In this document: in pieces, positions 1 through 8,148 of the stretch
Position numbering within the stretch: the first letter of the stretch is position 1
Layout of the letters: each line of letters starts with the position of its first letter
DNA from: Corynebacterium silvaticum
Lineage (GTDB): Bacteria; Actinomycetota; Actinomycetes; Mycobacteriales; Mycobacteriaceae
Length of the DNA: 64,000 bases
Assembly: GCF_004382825.2 (NCBI RefSeq)
Contig: NZ_SDQO02000003.1
Location: 1 to 64,000, forward strand
Direction of reading: 5' to 3'
Program-made: the position numbers and the translations under genes
The notes under the pieces: generated by a model
What the model was told of the DNA's origin: nothing
The model's input: the letters and a program-made list of their open reading frames with translations, nothing else
The model's database searches: none

Positions 1-107
1 CCTTACACTCACTGATTCACAATCACCTTCGTGGTGTTTGCCTCTGTGAGGGGCGCTGTCGGTCGCGGCGACTCACATAAAGTTACACACCACTTACAGA
101 ACACACA

Positions 108-140
108 AATCCCCAGCTCACAGGCGTGAAGCTGGGGATT
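108..140 (-). terminator. Terminator downstream of murA
   Basis: An 11-bp perfect inverted repeat (arms 108-118 and 130-140, AATCCCCAGCT/AGCTGGGGATT) lies a few bases beyond the murA stop and is followed on the minus strand by a T-rich stretch. It fits a Rho-independent terminator. Bases 1-107 show no gene that I can support. Confidence 0.7.
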
Positions 141-150
141 GAAAGAGTGT

Positions 151-1407
151 TTAATCGACTACTCGCTCGATGGTGGCGCCTAAACATCGTAAATCCTCAA
201 CAAAATTGGGATATCCGCGATCGATATGGAAGACATCGTTAACTTCGGTGACTCCCTCCGCGCACAAGCCGGCAAGAACTAATCCGGCACCGGCCCTAAT
301 GTCTGAGCTCCACACGGGAGTAGAAGACAGCTGTTCCACTCCGCGTAAAACAACGTGGTGTCCATCCACAGTGGCGTCTGCACCAAGCCGCATCAGTTCG
401 TCGACAAAGCGGAAGCGTGCTTCAAAGATGTTCTCTGTGATCACAGAGGTTCCTTGAGCCACGGTCGCAATTCCGATGGCCATCGGCTGGAGATCTGTAG
501 GGAAACCCGGGAAAGGCAACGTTTGATAATCAACGGCCTGCGGGCGACGGTTCATACGCACACGGAATCCATGCTCATATGTTTCAACTTCCGCGCCAGC
601 TACCTTGAGCTTCTCCAGTGGCAAGTGGAGGTTCCGCGGCGCAATGCCGCCGACAGTGATGTCACCCTGGGTCATAGCTGCGGCATACGCCCAAGTTCCC
701 GCAACGATGCGGTCGCCAATCACTTCATGCTCCGTAGGATAGAGCTTATCCACACCGGTGATGGTGATCGTTGAGGTTCCCTCGCCGGAGATATCGGCAC
801 CCATCTCTTTAAGCATGGTGCATAGGTCGAGGATCTCGGGCTCACGGGCTGCGTTATCAAGGATGGTGGTGCCGTCGGCAAGCACTGCGGCGGTGAGGAT
901 ATTTTCCGTCGCTCCCACGGAAGGGAAATCGAGCGTAATTTTGGCACCTCTAAGCTGCTCTGCTTCCGCGACAACAGCACCGTGCTGAATACGTGTCTTG
1001 GCACCGAGTTTTTCCAGACCGCTCTGATGCATATCCAAAGGTCGGCTACCAATGGCATCGCCGCCGGGCAAGGCCACAACGGCTCGACCGCAACGCGAGG
1101 TCAGCGGACCCAGCACGCACACCGACGCACGGAACTGTCGCACGGCATCAAAATCCGCATCGCTAGAGATCTCCGCGGGGGTGCTAATACACACTGTCCC
1201 ATTATCGGATTCCACTGAGCATCCCAGGCCTTCAAGCACCCGGATCATGTAGGGAACGTCCAAAATCTGCGGACAGTTAGTTAGGGTGGTTGTTCCCTCC
1301 GCAAGCAGAGCTGCCGCCATAAGTTTGAGAACGCTGTTTTTTGCGCCACTTACCCGTACGGAGCCTTCGAGTCGGGCCCCACCCGTCACTAGAAATCTTT
1401 CTTTCAC
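151..1407 (-). CDS. murA: UDP-N-acetylglucosamine 1-carboxyvinyltransferase (MurA)
   Basis: MurA transfers enolpyruvate from PEP to UDP-GlcNAc, the first committed step of peptidoglycan synthesis, in the cytoplasm. The 418-residue product has the usual family length. It shows the N-terminal GAKNS motif (residues 21-25), which carries the UDP-GlcNAc-binding Lys-Asn, and the active-site loop around residues 113-125. The loop reads [14 protein letters not shown]: the Cys that forms the covalent PEP adduct and reacts with fosfomycin in most bacteria is Asp117 here. The same Cys-to-Asp change is known from mycobacterial MurA and gives intrinsic fosfomycin resistance. The gene is divergent from the adenosyltransferase gene, with 38 bp between the starts. 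The assignment is secure; the resistance is inferred from the residue. Confidence 0.96.
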   Translation of the reverse strand: MKERFLVTGGARLEGSVRVSGAKNSVLKLMAAALLAEGTTTLTNCPQILDVPYMIRVLEGLGCSVESDNGTVCISTPAEISSDADFDAVRQFRASVCVLGPLTSRCGRAVVALPGGDAIGSRPLDMHQSGLEKLGAKTRIQHGAVVAEAEQLRGAKITLDFPSVGATENILTAAVLADGTTILDNAAREPEILDLCTMLKEMGADISGEGTSTITITGVDKLYPTEHEVIGDRIVAGTWAYAAAMTQGDITVGGIAPRNLHLPLEKLKVAGAEVETYEHGFRVRMNRRPQAVDYQTLPFPGFPTDLQPMAIGIATVAQGTSVITENIFEARFRFVDELMRLGADATVDGHHVVLRGVEQLSSTPVWSSDIRAGAGLVLAGLCAEGVTEVNDVFHIDRGYPNFVEDLRCLGATIERVVD

Positions 1408-1445
1408 CCTCCCAACCCTACTGACTTCTCACGTAGGTTGGGCTT

Positions 1446-2018
1446 ATGGCTGTTCATTTAACAAAGATTTACACGCGTACCGGTGACGATGGAACCACCG
1501 GACTCTCCGATTTCTCCCGAGTTTCCAAAAACGACCCCAGGCTTGTCGCCTACGCAGATTGCGATGAGCTCAACGCAGTGCTCGGCGTAGTTTTGGCGCT
1601 ATCCGAGGTACCTGACACAGTCGGCGCATGCTTACGCCGCATCCAAAATGAGCTTTTCGACGCCGGCGCAGACCTGGCTACCCCCATCGCCGAGAATCCC
1701 AAATACCCGCCCCTACGCATTGAGCAATCCTATATAGACAACCTGGAAAAAGACTGCGACTTTTTCAACGAGAACCTAGAAAAGCTCAACTCCTTCATCC
1801 TCCCAGGTGGCACACCGGCGGCTGCATTGCTGCATTCTGCACGGACTATCGCCCGTCGCGCAGAACGCGCAGCGTGGGGAGCCATAGAGGCTCACCCAGA
1901 CACCACCTCTGTGTTACCAGCTAAATACCTCAACAGGCTCAGCGATTTATTGTTCATCCTGAGCCGAGTAGCAAACGATAGCAATGACGTGAAATGGGTT
2001 CCGGGAGGAAGCCGCTAA
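1446..2018 (+). CDS. ATP:cob(I)alamin adenosyltransferase, PduO type
   Basis: This enzyme moves the 5'-deoxyadenosyl group of ATP to cob(I)alamin and makes coenzyme B12. The 190-residue protein matches the PduO family: the N-terminal ATP-binding motif TRTGDDGTTGL (residues 8-18), the helix with DELNAVLG near residue 40, and the C-terminal RTIARRAER helix near residue 137 that carries conserved arginines. Length is normal for the family. It starts with ATG, is divergent from murA, and ends in a strong terminator shared with convergent ramA. No B12 riboswitch is visible in the very short upstream gap. The partner that uses the cofactor, for example methylmalonyl-CoA mutase, is not in the window. 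Confidence 0.92.
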   Translation: MAVHLTKIYTRTGDDGTTGLSDFSRVSKNDPRLVAYADCDELNAVLGVVLALSEVPDTVGACLRRIQNELFDAGADLATPIAENPKYPPLRIEQSYIDNLEKDCDFFNENLEKLNSFILPGGTPAAALLHSARTIARRAERAAWGAIEAHPDTTSVLPAKYLNRLSDLLFILSRVANDSNDVKWVPGGSR

Positions 2019-2032
2019 TCCCTCGATAGACA

Positions 2033-2065
2033 AACAAGGGTAAGAGAAAATCTCTTACCCTTGTT
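2033..2065 (+). terminator. Bidirectional terminator between the adenosyltransferase gene and ramA
   Basis: A 14-bp perfect inverted repeat (arms 2033-2046 and 2052-2065, loop of 5) sits between two convergent genes. The stem ends in AA/TT on both sides, so it can serve both strands. Confidence 0.85.
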
Positions 2066-2084
2066 CCTTCATGCACGCCCTCTA

Positions 2085-2924
2085 TCAGGGCAGCGCGCCG
2101 ATGCGGCGGGCCGCATTCACGGCCTCGTAGCGGGTGTGAGCACCCAACTTACGCATCACAGAGCGCAAGTAGCTCTTCACTGTTTCTGCGCCGATTCCCA
2201 TTTCCTCAGCAGCCTCGACATTGGTGTGTCCGAGAGCCACGCAAGAGAGAACATCAAGTTCACGAGCAGAAAGCTTGGTGGTTTGCTTGACGTGTACAGG
2301 AGCGACCATCTGATCGCAGAGCTCTTCAAGCTCTTGGCGCAGCTCTTCATGCTCGATGCGGTTAGCAAGCATCCGCAGCTTGGAGTGAGTAGCTCTAATC
2401 TGCTCCCACTCGGCGCCGTTCATCATGCGCCCCTGCTTGGCTGCGCCGCGCAGCCCCTCGGAGCGTCGAGAAGCAGCAATAATAGCGAGATCTTGTTCCA
2501 GGACGCGCGCGGTCATGGTGACTTCTTCAATCACTTTGTCACCAAGACGCACCGGAGAATGCACGCCAACGTACAGGACACCGCGAACCTCGCGATGCAC
2601 GATAACAGGGACGGCCACGATCGAATGTAAGCCCTCGTCCTGGATGACAGGATCCAGATCATGTGAGATCACGTTAGCCCGCATGTAATCGCTCACACCT
2701 ACTGGACGGCGAGTCTTGACCACTCGCCCGCCAACACCCACGCCACTTTCAATCGTGAGATTCTGAAGCGCGGGGGTACGCAAACCCACCCACTGATTAA
2801 TCAGCAGGCGATTATCCGACTGAACGGTCGCGTACATAGTCACCGGGATACCAGTGGCATTTTTCAGTGATGCCAGCGCAGAGCGGATCGCATCGTCATC
2901 ATCTTTGACGCGTTGAGCTTCCAC
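2085..2924 (-). CDS. ramA: LuxR-type regulator of acetate metabolism, RamA
   Basis: The product is a GAF-like sensor domain (about residues 15-150) followed by a C-terminal LuxR helix-turn-helix (LSARELDVLSCVALGHTN, then ETVKSYLRSVMRKLGAHT). It closely resembles C. glutamicum RamA, the regulator of acetate, ethanol and central carbon genes. I place the start at the GTG at 2922-2924, because AGGAGG lies 6 bases upstream and the N-terminus then matches RamA (VEAQRVKDDDDAIRSAL). This gives 279 residues; an in-frame codon at 3011 would add 29 unrelated residues. A good promoter lies at 3020-3047 with a GGGGG RamA-type site inside it. Likely targets in the window are the acetate CoA-transferase and pyruvate oxidase genes (inference). 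Confidence 0.93.
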   Translation of the reverse strand: MEAQRVKDDDDAIRSALASLKNATGIPVTMYATVQSDNRLLINQWVGLRTPALQNLTIESGVGVGGRVVKTRRPVGVSDYMRANVISHDLDPVIQDEGLHSIVAVPVIVHREVRGVLYVGVHSPVRLGDKVIEEVTMTARVLEQDLAIIAASRRSEGLRGAAKQGRMMNGAEWEQIRATHSKLRMLANRIEHEELRQELEELCDQMVAPVHVKQTTKLSARELDVLSCVALGHTNVEAAEEMGIGAETVKSYLRSVMRKLGAHTRYEAVNAARRIGALP

Positions 2925-3019
2925 TGTAAGCCTCCTGTCAGACGCCCGGTCAGGCAAACACCCAACAGATTCGTTGGTTCGTTTGATCCATTCCTGAGCG
3001 AAAATGTGCAACTGGCGAA

Positions 3020-3047
3020 AGTATATCTACTTTACGGGGGTAGTCAA
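3020..3047 (-). promoter_or_regulatory. ramA promoter with a RamA-type site in the spacer
   Basis: On the minus strand TTGACT (3042-3047) is followed after 16 bases by TATACT (3020-3025), a near-consensus sigma-A promoter. It would give a 5' leader of about 90 nt before the GTG. CGGGGGT at 3035-3041 fits the RamA motif (G4-6 or C4-5 core) and lies between -10 and -35, where binding should block RNA polymerase. RamA of C. glutamicum is known to repress its own gene. Confidence 0.65.
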
Positions 3048-3078
3048 AAGCCCTCCGGTCCGACGTGTCGTTTTTAAT

Positions 3079-3360
3079 ATGTCCGTTTTGTCGGAACGCA
3101 GGGGTGCACTTCCAGCTCGAGATGGTTTTCAGTAACGCACGCAGATTTCACATATTTAAAGATTAAAAATCCCATCATGCCGGATAAATTACGCAAATAG
3201 TCCTGCATACTCACGCAAAATGTAAATATTATGCACTTTCCACGATAGTGCATTCGGTGAAAATATCCACCTCCACTTTCCCAATTTCTATTCCCCTACA
3301 GCCCTTAAATTCCCCAACCCAGAGTCAGGTCAACCATCCCAAATGTCCGTTTTGTCCGAA
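3079..3360. repeat. Pair of 18-bp direct repeats in the ramA-cysK region
   Basis: ATGTCCGTTTTGTCGGAA (3079-3096) and ATGTCCGTTTTGTCCGAA (3343-3360) differ at one base and are 264 bp apart. Each contains GTCCG-TTTT-GTCSG, a tandem of two half-sites. They look like binding sites of one regulator, possibly allowing looping, but I cannot name the protein. Confidence 0.5.
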
Positions 3361-3560
3361 AAGAAAAACAAAAGCGTCATTATTGTGTGATGTATTTCAC
3401 CACAATCGCGGGAACTAGCTTAGACCTCATCTATATACACCCCATATAAAACCATGATTTGGATATTATTTACATAAGAATTTACCATATAGAAACCCAT
3501 TTTCCTGCCATTTCATGGATACATGCCGCCGGGACAAAAAGAGCCACACCTGGACATATA

Positions 3561-3598
3561 TAGACAGATTTGTCCATATATAAAGACTAACCTGTCTG
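3561..3598 (+). promoter_or_regulatory. Two tandem McbR-like operators upstream of cysK
   Basis: TAGAC-N6-GTCCA (3561-3576) and AAGAC-N6-GTCTG (3583-3598) are close to the McbR (CysR-type sulfur repressor) consensus TAGAC-N6-GTCTA known from C. glutamicum, where cysK is a target. Their centres are 22 bp apart, so both lie on the same face of the helix. The match to McbR is inferred from the consensus as I remember it. Confidence 0.55.
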
Positions 3599-3702
3599 GT
3601 CTTTTTCGCTGAGGAAGAGTAAGGTCACGGTAAAGCGCACAATTGTGCTGCTATCTACTGATATCTACGTAGAATTAATCTGACTAAGGAGCCCCAACAG
3701 CT

Positions 3703-4638
3703 ATGGCTAAGGTCTATGACAACATTTTGGACACCATTGGCAATACACCAATTGTTCGCATTAACCGTCTAGCACAGGACCTTCCAGGCAACGTGCTGGT
3801 AAAAGTAGAGTCCTTTAACCCAGCTAATTCGGTTAAGGACCGGATTGGTAAAGCCATTGTGGATGCTGCAGAGGCATCTGGTGTGCTTAAACCTGGTGGC
3901 ACCATAGTCGAAGCAACGTCCGGAAACACAGGCATTGCGCTTGCGCTCGTCGGCGCAGCCCGTGGCTATGACGTTGTGCTGACCATGCCGGAAACAATGT
4001 CTTTGGAACGCCGCGTCATGCTCCGTGCATATGGGGCAGAAATCATCCTGACTCCTGGTGCCGCAGGCATGCAAGGGGCCGTGGATAAAGCCAATGAGAT
4101 CGTCCGCGAGCGAGGCAATGCTATTTTGGCCAGCCAGTTTGCCAATGCCGCAAACCCAGAGATCCACCGCAACACCACAGGTGAAGAAATCTGGAACGAT
4201 ACCGAGGGCCAGGTTGATATTTTCGTAGCTGGCATCGGCACAGGCGGAACAATAACAGGTGCAGGTGAGACATTAAAGAAGCACAACCCAGACATTAAGA
4301 TTTATGCCGTCGAACCAGCAGCCTCTCCCCTACTGACCACCGGTAAAGCCGGCCCCCACAAGATTCAAGGTCTAGGTGCCAACTTTATCCCCGAGGTCCT
4401 CAATCAGAAGATCTACGAGGAAGTTCTCACGGTGACCAACGAGGACGCCATTGCGACTTCCCGCCAAATGGCAGCCCAGGAAGGCATCCTCGGAGGTATT
4501 TCCGCAGGCGCAAACCTCAAGGCAGCTCTTGAAATAGCTGCCCGCCCAGAAAATGAAGGCAAGACCATCGTCACCGTCGTTCCAGATTACGGCGAGCGCT
4601 ACGTCTCCACTGCCTTATTCGACGACATCCGCGACTAA
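3703..4638 (+). CDS. cysK: Cysteine synthase A (O-acetylserine sulfhydrylase)
   Basis: CysK makes L-cysteine from O-acetylserine and sulfide with PLP. The 311-residue protein has normal length. Residues 40-49 contain the PLP lysine motif NSVKDRIGKA, TSGNTGIALA (about 69-78) is the substrate loop, and GTGGTITGAGE near 178 binds the PLP phosphate. The start ATG has an AAGGAG site eight bases upstream. It lies just upstream of cysE, which makes its substrate, but a terminator separates them, so they probably have separate transcripts. Two McbR-like sites upstream suggest repression when sulfur is plentiful. Confidence 0.96.
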   Translation: MAKVYDNILDTIGNTPIVRINRLAQDLPGNVLVKVESFNPANSVKDRIGKAIVDAAEASGVLKPGGTIVEATSGNTGIALALVGAARGYDVVLTMPETMSLERRVMLRAYGAEIILTPGAAGMQGAVDKANEIVRERGNAILASQFANAANPEIHRNTTGEEIWNDTEGQVDIFVAGIGTGGTITGAGETLKKHNPDIKIYAVEPAASPLLTTGKAGPHKIQGLGANFIPEVLNQKIYEEVLTVTNEDAIATSRQMAAQEGILGGISAGANLKAALEIAARPENEGKTIVTVVPDYGERYVSTALFDDIRD

Positions 4639-4652
4639 AAACTTCTTTTTAG

Positions 4653-4690
4653 CCCCACGCTAGTCATAAGCGTGGGGAATTTATTTTTCC
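4653..4690 (+). terminator. Terminator of cysK
   Basis: Arms CCCCACGCT (4653-4661) and AGCGTGGGG (4669-4677) form a 9-bp stem followed by a T-rich run to about 4688. Confidence 0.85.
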
Positions 4691-4803
4691 TGCAGTGGGT
4701 TGTACCCCTTAAACAAGCTCATTCCTATAGAAGGTTCACCCAGATAATAGTCACAATCTGAATCGCCTCAGCAGGAAAAGACAGACTGATAGGCTCAACA
4801 ACC

Positions 4804-5370
4804 ATGTACAACATCGTCAAGGTGATTCGCGAGGACCTAGCAAATGCACGGGATCATGATCCTGCGGCACGCGGTGACGTGGAAAACGCCATTGTTTATT
4901 CCGGACTACACGCCATTTGGTCACACCGAGTGGCACACGCGCTCTGGAAGAAAGGCTATAAGGGGCCAGCGCGTCTCCTATCCCAATTCACACGATTCCT
5001 CACTGGCATTGAGATCCACCCCGGTGCAACCATCGGCCGTCGGTTCTTTATCGACCACGGCATGGGCATAGTCATCGGAGAGACCGCGGAGATCGGGGAA
5101 GGCGTTATGTTGTACCACGGCGTAACCCTCGGCGGACAGGTTCTCACCCAAACAAAGCGCCATCCGACTGTGGAAGATAACGTAACGATTGGCGCAGGCG
5201 CTAAAGTCCTAGGTCCCATCACTATCGGCGAAGGAAGTGCCATTGGCGCTAACGCCGTAGTAACAAAAGATGTCCCGACTAACCACATAGCTGTGGGAAT
5301 CCCCGCGAAAAACCGCCCCCGTGGGGCCGGAGAAAAGATCAAACTCGTGGATCCGGATTACTACATCTAA
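4804..5370 (+). CDS. cysE: Serine O-acetyltransferase
   Basis: CysE acetylates L-serine with acetyl-CoA to give O-acetylserine, the CysK substrate. The 188-residue protein is the short form common in actinobacteria and Firmicutes, with a reduced N-terminal helical part. A left-handed beta-helix of hexapeptide repeats runs from about residue 65 to 165. The motif [15 protein letters not shown] (about 84-98) carries the catalytic Asp-His pair, and YHGVTLGG follows. The C-terminal tail ends in YYI; an Ile end is typical of CysE proteins that dock into CysK. It lies 165 bp after cysK, beyond the cysK terminator, and ends in its own terminator. Confidence 0.95.
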   Translation: MYNIVKVIREDLANARDHDPAARGDVENAIVYSGLHAIWSHRVAHALWKKGYKGPARLLSQFTRFLTGIEIHPGATIGRRFFIDHGMGIVIGETAEIGEGVMLYHGVTLGGQVLTQTKRHPTVEDNVTIGAGAKVLGPITIGEGSAIGANAVVTKDVPTNHIAVGIPAKNRPRGAGEKIKLVDPDYYI

Positions 5371-5390
5371 TACAGCCATCAAACGTTTAA

Positions 5391-5420
5391 GAAGCAGTCG
5401 TCTCCGACTGCTTCTTTTTT
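5391..5420 (+). terminator. Terminator of cysE
   Basis: GAAGCAGTCG and CGACTGCTTC are paired around a short loop, followed by TTTTTT. This is a classic Rho-independent terminator. Confidence 0.9.
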
Positions 5421-5431
5421 AAATTTTCGCG

Positions 5432-5728
5432 CTAAACAACGAAATCCTGGTACTCAGGATTTTTAGCAATAAATCCTTCCACCGCAGAACACGTGGGAAC
5501 GATAGAAAAACCATCTGCATGGCTGCTCTCAAGGGCCTGCTTAATCAGCGGTTTGGATAGCCCCTGCCCACGGAATGCAGAATCTACCACCGTGTGGTTG
5601 AAGTCGCGAGACTGGCCGCGTTCAACGTAACTGGCGAATCCTCCGGGCTTCCCGTCTTTGTAAACAACAAAACGGCTCTGCTCCGGCTCATGTTCTACTG
5701 CAATGATGTTATGAGAGTTCTGTGTCAT
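5432..5728 (-). CDS. Small GNAT-family N-acetyltransferase (YidJ-like)
   Basis: The 98-residue product is a minimal GCN5-related acetyltransferase fold of the short kind that transfers acetyl groups from acetyl-CoA to unknown acceptors. The acetyl-CoA loop is RGQGLSKPLIKQAL (about residues 59-72), followed by the strand FSIVPTC with a conserved Cys, and the C-terminus YQDFVV. I chose the ATG at 5726-5728, preceded by AGGGGAT; the longer open frame upstream only runs through a tRNA gene. It lies downstream of the tRNA-Asp/tRNA-Phe genes and converges with cysE. Substrate is unknown. Confidence 0.85.
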   Translation of the reverse strand: MTQNSHNIIAVEHEPEQSRFVVYKDGKPGGFASYVERGQSRDFNHTVVDSAFRGQGLSKPLIKQALESSHADGFSIVPTCSAVEGFIAKNPEYQDFVV

Positions 5729-5829
5729 AGCTATCCCCTGATGAGTTGTAGCGTCCAAGTACTCTCTACAACAACGCATCACTGTCCGATGTTCCATTAA
5801 GCGTTTCGACGTCCCCAGCAACACAAAAA

Positions 5830-5860
5830 GAAGCCCCATCCTCAACGAGGATGAGGCTTC
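5830..5860 (-). terminator. Terminator of the tRNA-Asp/tRNA-Phe transcript
   Basis: A 14-bp stem with one G.T pair (5830-5843 / 5847-5860) just beyond the tRNA-Phe 3' end, followed on the minus strand by CTTTTTGTG. Confidence 0.8.
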
Positions 5861-5862
5861 GG

Positions 5863-5938
5863 TGGTGGCACGGACCAGGATCGAACTGGTGACCTTCCAC
5901 TTTTCAGGCGGACGCTCTACCGACTGAGCTACCGCGCC
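5863..5938 (-). tRNA. tRNA-Phe (GAA)
   Basis: The minus strand folds into a full cloverleaf: acceptor GGCGCGG/CCGTGCC, D arm GCTC...GAGC, anticodon loop CTGAAAA (anticodon GAA), T arm ACCAG-TTCGATC-CTGGT, and an encoded ACCA 3' end. Confidence 0.95.
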
Positions 5939-5959
5939 ACTGACCACAAAAGTGATCCG

Positions 5960-6033
5960 CGACCCTGACGGGACTTGAACCCGCGACCTCCGCCGTGACA
6001 GGGCGGCGCGCTAACCAACTGCGCCACAGGGCC
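5960..6033 (-). tRNA. tRNA-Asp (GTC), copy 1
   Basis: Cloverleaf with acceptor GGCCCTG/CAGGGTC, anticodon loop CTGTCAC (anticodon GTC) and T arm GCGGG-TTCAAGT-CCCGT. CCA is not encoded. The sequence is identical over 74 nt to the copy at 7390-7463. Confidence 0.95.
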
Positions 6034-6157
6034 ATATTTATTTGTATGCAATCCGGTAAGCATCGCTCCCCTTTGCACGAGGTAAAACTTTACACAGTAG
6101 TCGTCACCTCGCACAAATCCCCAGCGTGCGGGCAGGAAACTATGATTGAAATCCTGA

Positions 6158-7234
6158 CTAGTCCAAGACCTGAGCTTCAATGATCGCCCGGGCGAATCGA
6201 TCAAAGTCGTACTCTCCGACTTTCCACTCGGTGGTAGCCGGAATTCTTTCCATAATCGCCGGAACATCAGACTCACTAAGATCCAGATCCGCAAGCGTCA
6301 ATGGGAAGCCCATGGTTTTATAAAACTCCACGTAACGATCTTTGCGATCAAAATCTTGGTCATACTGCAAGAGCGCCAACACTCCATAGGACACGATCTC
6401 GCCATGCAGATGCACACCGACGCAACGAGGTATCGCGGTAGTGGAGTTATAGAAAGCATGCGCCAATGCGGAATTGTAGTAATACGTTTGTCCCGGATCG
6501 ACTGTCATATTAGATACGTATCCACAGGTCATAATGATCGCCAGGGCCACTTCTTCAATGGCAGTTGAAGGCTTAGCGTTCTTGCAATCCTGAAGGGCCT
6601 GGAATCCATACTCCATGAGTGCAGGAGTCACGGCTGAGCTCAAATGACGGCCCATCAGTGGGGCACTGGTCAATTCTTTGCCCCGGGATTGCAATTTGAC
6701 TTCGCATTCTTTTGACATGCCGTCGGCAATGCCCGCCCAGAAGAGATCTACCGGGGAATGCGCGATCACGGAAGTATTGATAAATACATGCTGACAAGGT
6801 CCTGGTTGGTAGTCATAGCCGTCCAGGGCGTCATCTTCCTTGTACATCACGGATAGATTTGTCGCCGCCGCGCAATTAGAGCCCACCGTAGGAAAGTTGA
6901 ACAGGGGCTTTCCCAACCGCGCTGCAACAACCTTAACGGTGTCAACTGCCCGGCCGCCCCCAACACCGAAGATGACCTCTGCGTCGCGCACCGATTCAAG
7001 GCTACATAGCTTATCGACGTTGGCGTACGTGGAATTATGCCCGTAAACAATCCAGTCCTCGATAACAAAATCTTGGCTTGCTTGTGCAATCTCAAAAGCT
7101 TCACGGGTTTTCTCTATGGCGGTTTTACCCCCGATAACTACTGCACGGTATCCATAAGCAGCAATGACCTCATCAATTTTCCCATACGCATCTTTGCCAA
7201 TGCTGTAGCCAGGAAGTTGAAGCGAGTAAGACAT
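6158..7234 (-). CDS. Iron-containing alcohol/glycerol dehydrogenase family protein
   Basis: This 358-residue protein belongs to the GldA-like (class III, metal-dependent) dehydrogenases that oxidise glycerol or similar polyols with NAD(P). The N-terminal domain holds the dinucleotide motif FGVGGGRAVDTVK (about residues 89-101) followed by PTVGSNCAAAT. In the C-terminal helical domain the metal ligands are probably the Asp in GIADGMSKECE and the His residues in ALAHAFYNST and GVHLHGE. Substrate and metal cannot be told from sequence; a glycerol-1-phosphate dehydrogenase-like role is also possible. The gene sits between two identical tRNA-Asp copies, which suggests insertion into, or duplication of, a tRNA cluster. 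Confidence 0.8.
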   Translation of the reverse strand: MSYSLQLPGYSIGKDAYGKIDEVIAAYGYRAVVIGGKTAIEKTREAFEIAQASQDFVIEDWIVYGHNSTYANVDKLCSLESVRDAEVIFGVGGGRAVDTVKVVAARLGKPLFNFPTVGSNCAAATNLSVMYKEDDALDGYDYQPGPCQHVFINTSVIAHSPVDLFWAGIADGMSKECEVKLQSRGKELTSAPLMGRHLSSAVTPALMEYGFQALQDCKNAKPSTAIEEVALAIIMTCGYVSNMTVDPGQTYYYNSALAHAFYNSTTAIPRCVGVHLHGEIVSYGVLALLQYDQDFDRKDRYVEFYKTMGFPLTLADLDLSESDVPAIMERIPATTEWKVGEYDFDRFARAIIEAQVLD

Positions 7235-7354
7235 AACTAGTACACCTCAGAAAATTCTAGTTCCGTGATTCACCTTAGCGGTGTCGATTACCCAAGGTAG
7301 TGCAATCACGCATCATAAGCCCTCCGCTTCACCCCCGTAAGCTACTAAGAACAT

Positions 7355-7390
7355 GCAAAAAGCGGCGAGTAAAAACTCGCCGCTTTTTGC
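7355..7390 (-). terminator. Terminator after tRNA-Glu/tRNA-Asp
   Basis: A perfect 16-bp inverted repeat (7355-7370 / 7375-7390) directly abuts the 3' end of tRNA-Asp copy 2 and carries T-runs in loop and arm. It would end the tRNA-Glu/tRNA-Asp transcript before the dehydrogenase gene. Confidence 0.8.
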
Positions 7391-7463
7391 GACCCTGACG
7401 GGACTTGAACCCGCGACCTCCGCCGTGACAGGGCGGCGCGCTAACCAACTGCGCCACAGGGCC
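7390..7463 (-). tRNA. tRNA-Asp (GTC), copy 2
   Basis: Identical to the copy at 5960-6033 over its 74 nt, with anticodon GTC. It follows tRNA-Glu on the minus strand; flanks differ from copy 1. Confidence 0.95.
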
Positions 7464-7486
7464 GTATCACAAAACCACAAAAGTGG

Positions 7487-7562
<76 letters not shown>

Positions 7563-7762
7563 AAGCTTCACCATACTCAGCTAGCTGAGCGGCTCGACTG
7601 CAGAGAACTATACTTGATGTTCCAATAATCACAAAACAGCAGGTAAAAGTGCTTCTTTCCTTCCAATATATGAAGCAAGAAGCGTCAAGCCCCAGAAAGG
7701 TTCCCACCGACACCGGCCAATGCAGGCAACACGAGGCCTCCCATTACGCACTAAAACAAAAA

Positions 7763-7796
7763 CAGGCCAGGCAGTAAATAGATACTTCCTGGCCTG
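7763..7796 (-). terminator. Terminator of tRNA-Lys
   Basis: CAGGCCAGG (7763-7771) pairs with CCTGGCCTG (7788-7796); on the minus strand a TTTTTGTTTTAG run follows. Confidence 0.8.
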
Positions 7797-7804
7797 CATA
7801 AAAG

Positions 7805-7877
7805 TGGGCCCTCCGGGGCTCGAACCCGGGACCTGCGGATTAAAAGTCCGTAGCTCTACCAACTGAGCTAAAGGCCC
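7805..7877 (-). tRNA. tRNA-Lys (TTT)
   Basis: Cloverleaf with acceptor GGGCCTT/AGGGCCC, D arm GCTC...GAGC, anticodon loop CTTTTAA (anticodon TTT) and T arm CCGGG-TTCGAGC-CCCGG. CCA is not encoded. Confidence 0.94.
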
Positions 7878-8148
7878 ATCACCGTTTTGCCGGTGCGTTT
7901 GGCACTTTACTACTTTCATCCCTCAAGTGCGAAATCCAACCCCCACCGCTCAGGTTTTCCCTGCACCCTCATCACTCCCCCACACAAAAACTCCCGCAAA
8001 TCGCGCGTCATGTGACACAACAGGCCACACCCCCGTCCCTCGATGAAAGTTGTCACAGTCGGAAACTTTTTAGCCACGTTTAGCGACAGTTAAGTTACCG
8101 TAGTATTTCCTTAAGGTTTTATCCCGATTTTCCCTGAAAGCAGTTCCC

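Larger units (their letters stand above)
2925..3702. other. AT-rich 780-bp intergenic region between ramA and cysK
   Basis: No ORF here looks real. The region holds the ramA promoter with a RamA-type site, two near-identical 18-bp direct repeats (3079-3096, 3343-3360), and two tandem palindromes of McbR type before cysK. Composition is clearly richer in A+T than the flanking genes. It is the common control region of two divergent genes. Confidence 0.7.

Noticed and set aside
5929..6294. Open frames running through tRNA genes near 5.9-6.3 kb and 7.3-7.9 kb
   Set aside because: They follow the tRNA sequences and are a usual false ORF pattern.
8010..8035. A GlxR-like site (TGTGACACAACAGGCCACA) before cydA
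   Set aside because: The half-sites are too far apart for the TGTGA-N6-TCACA consensus.
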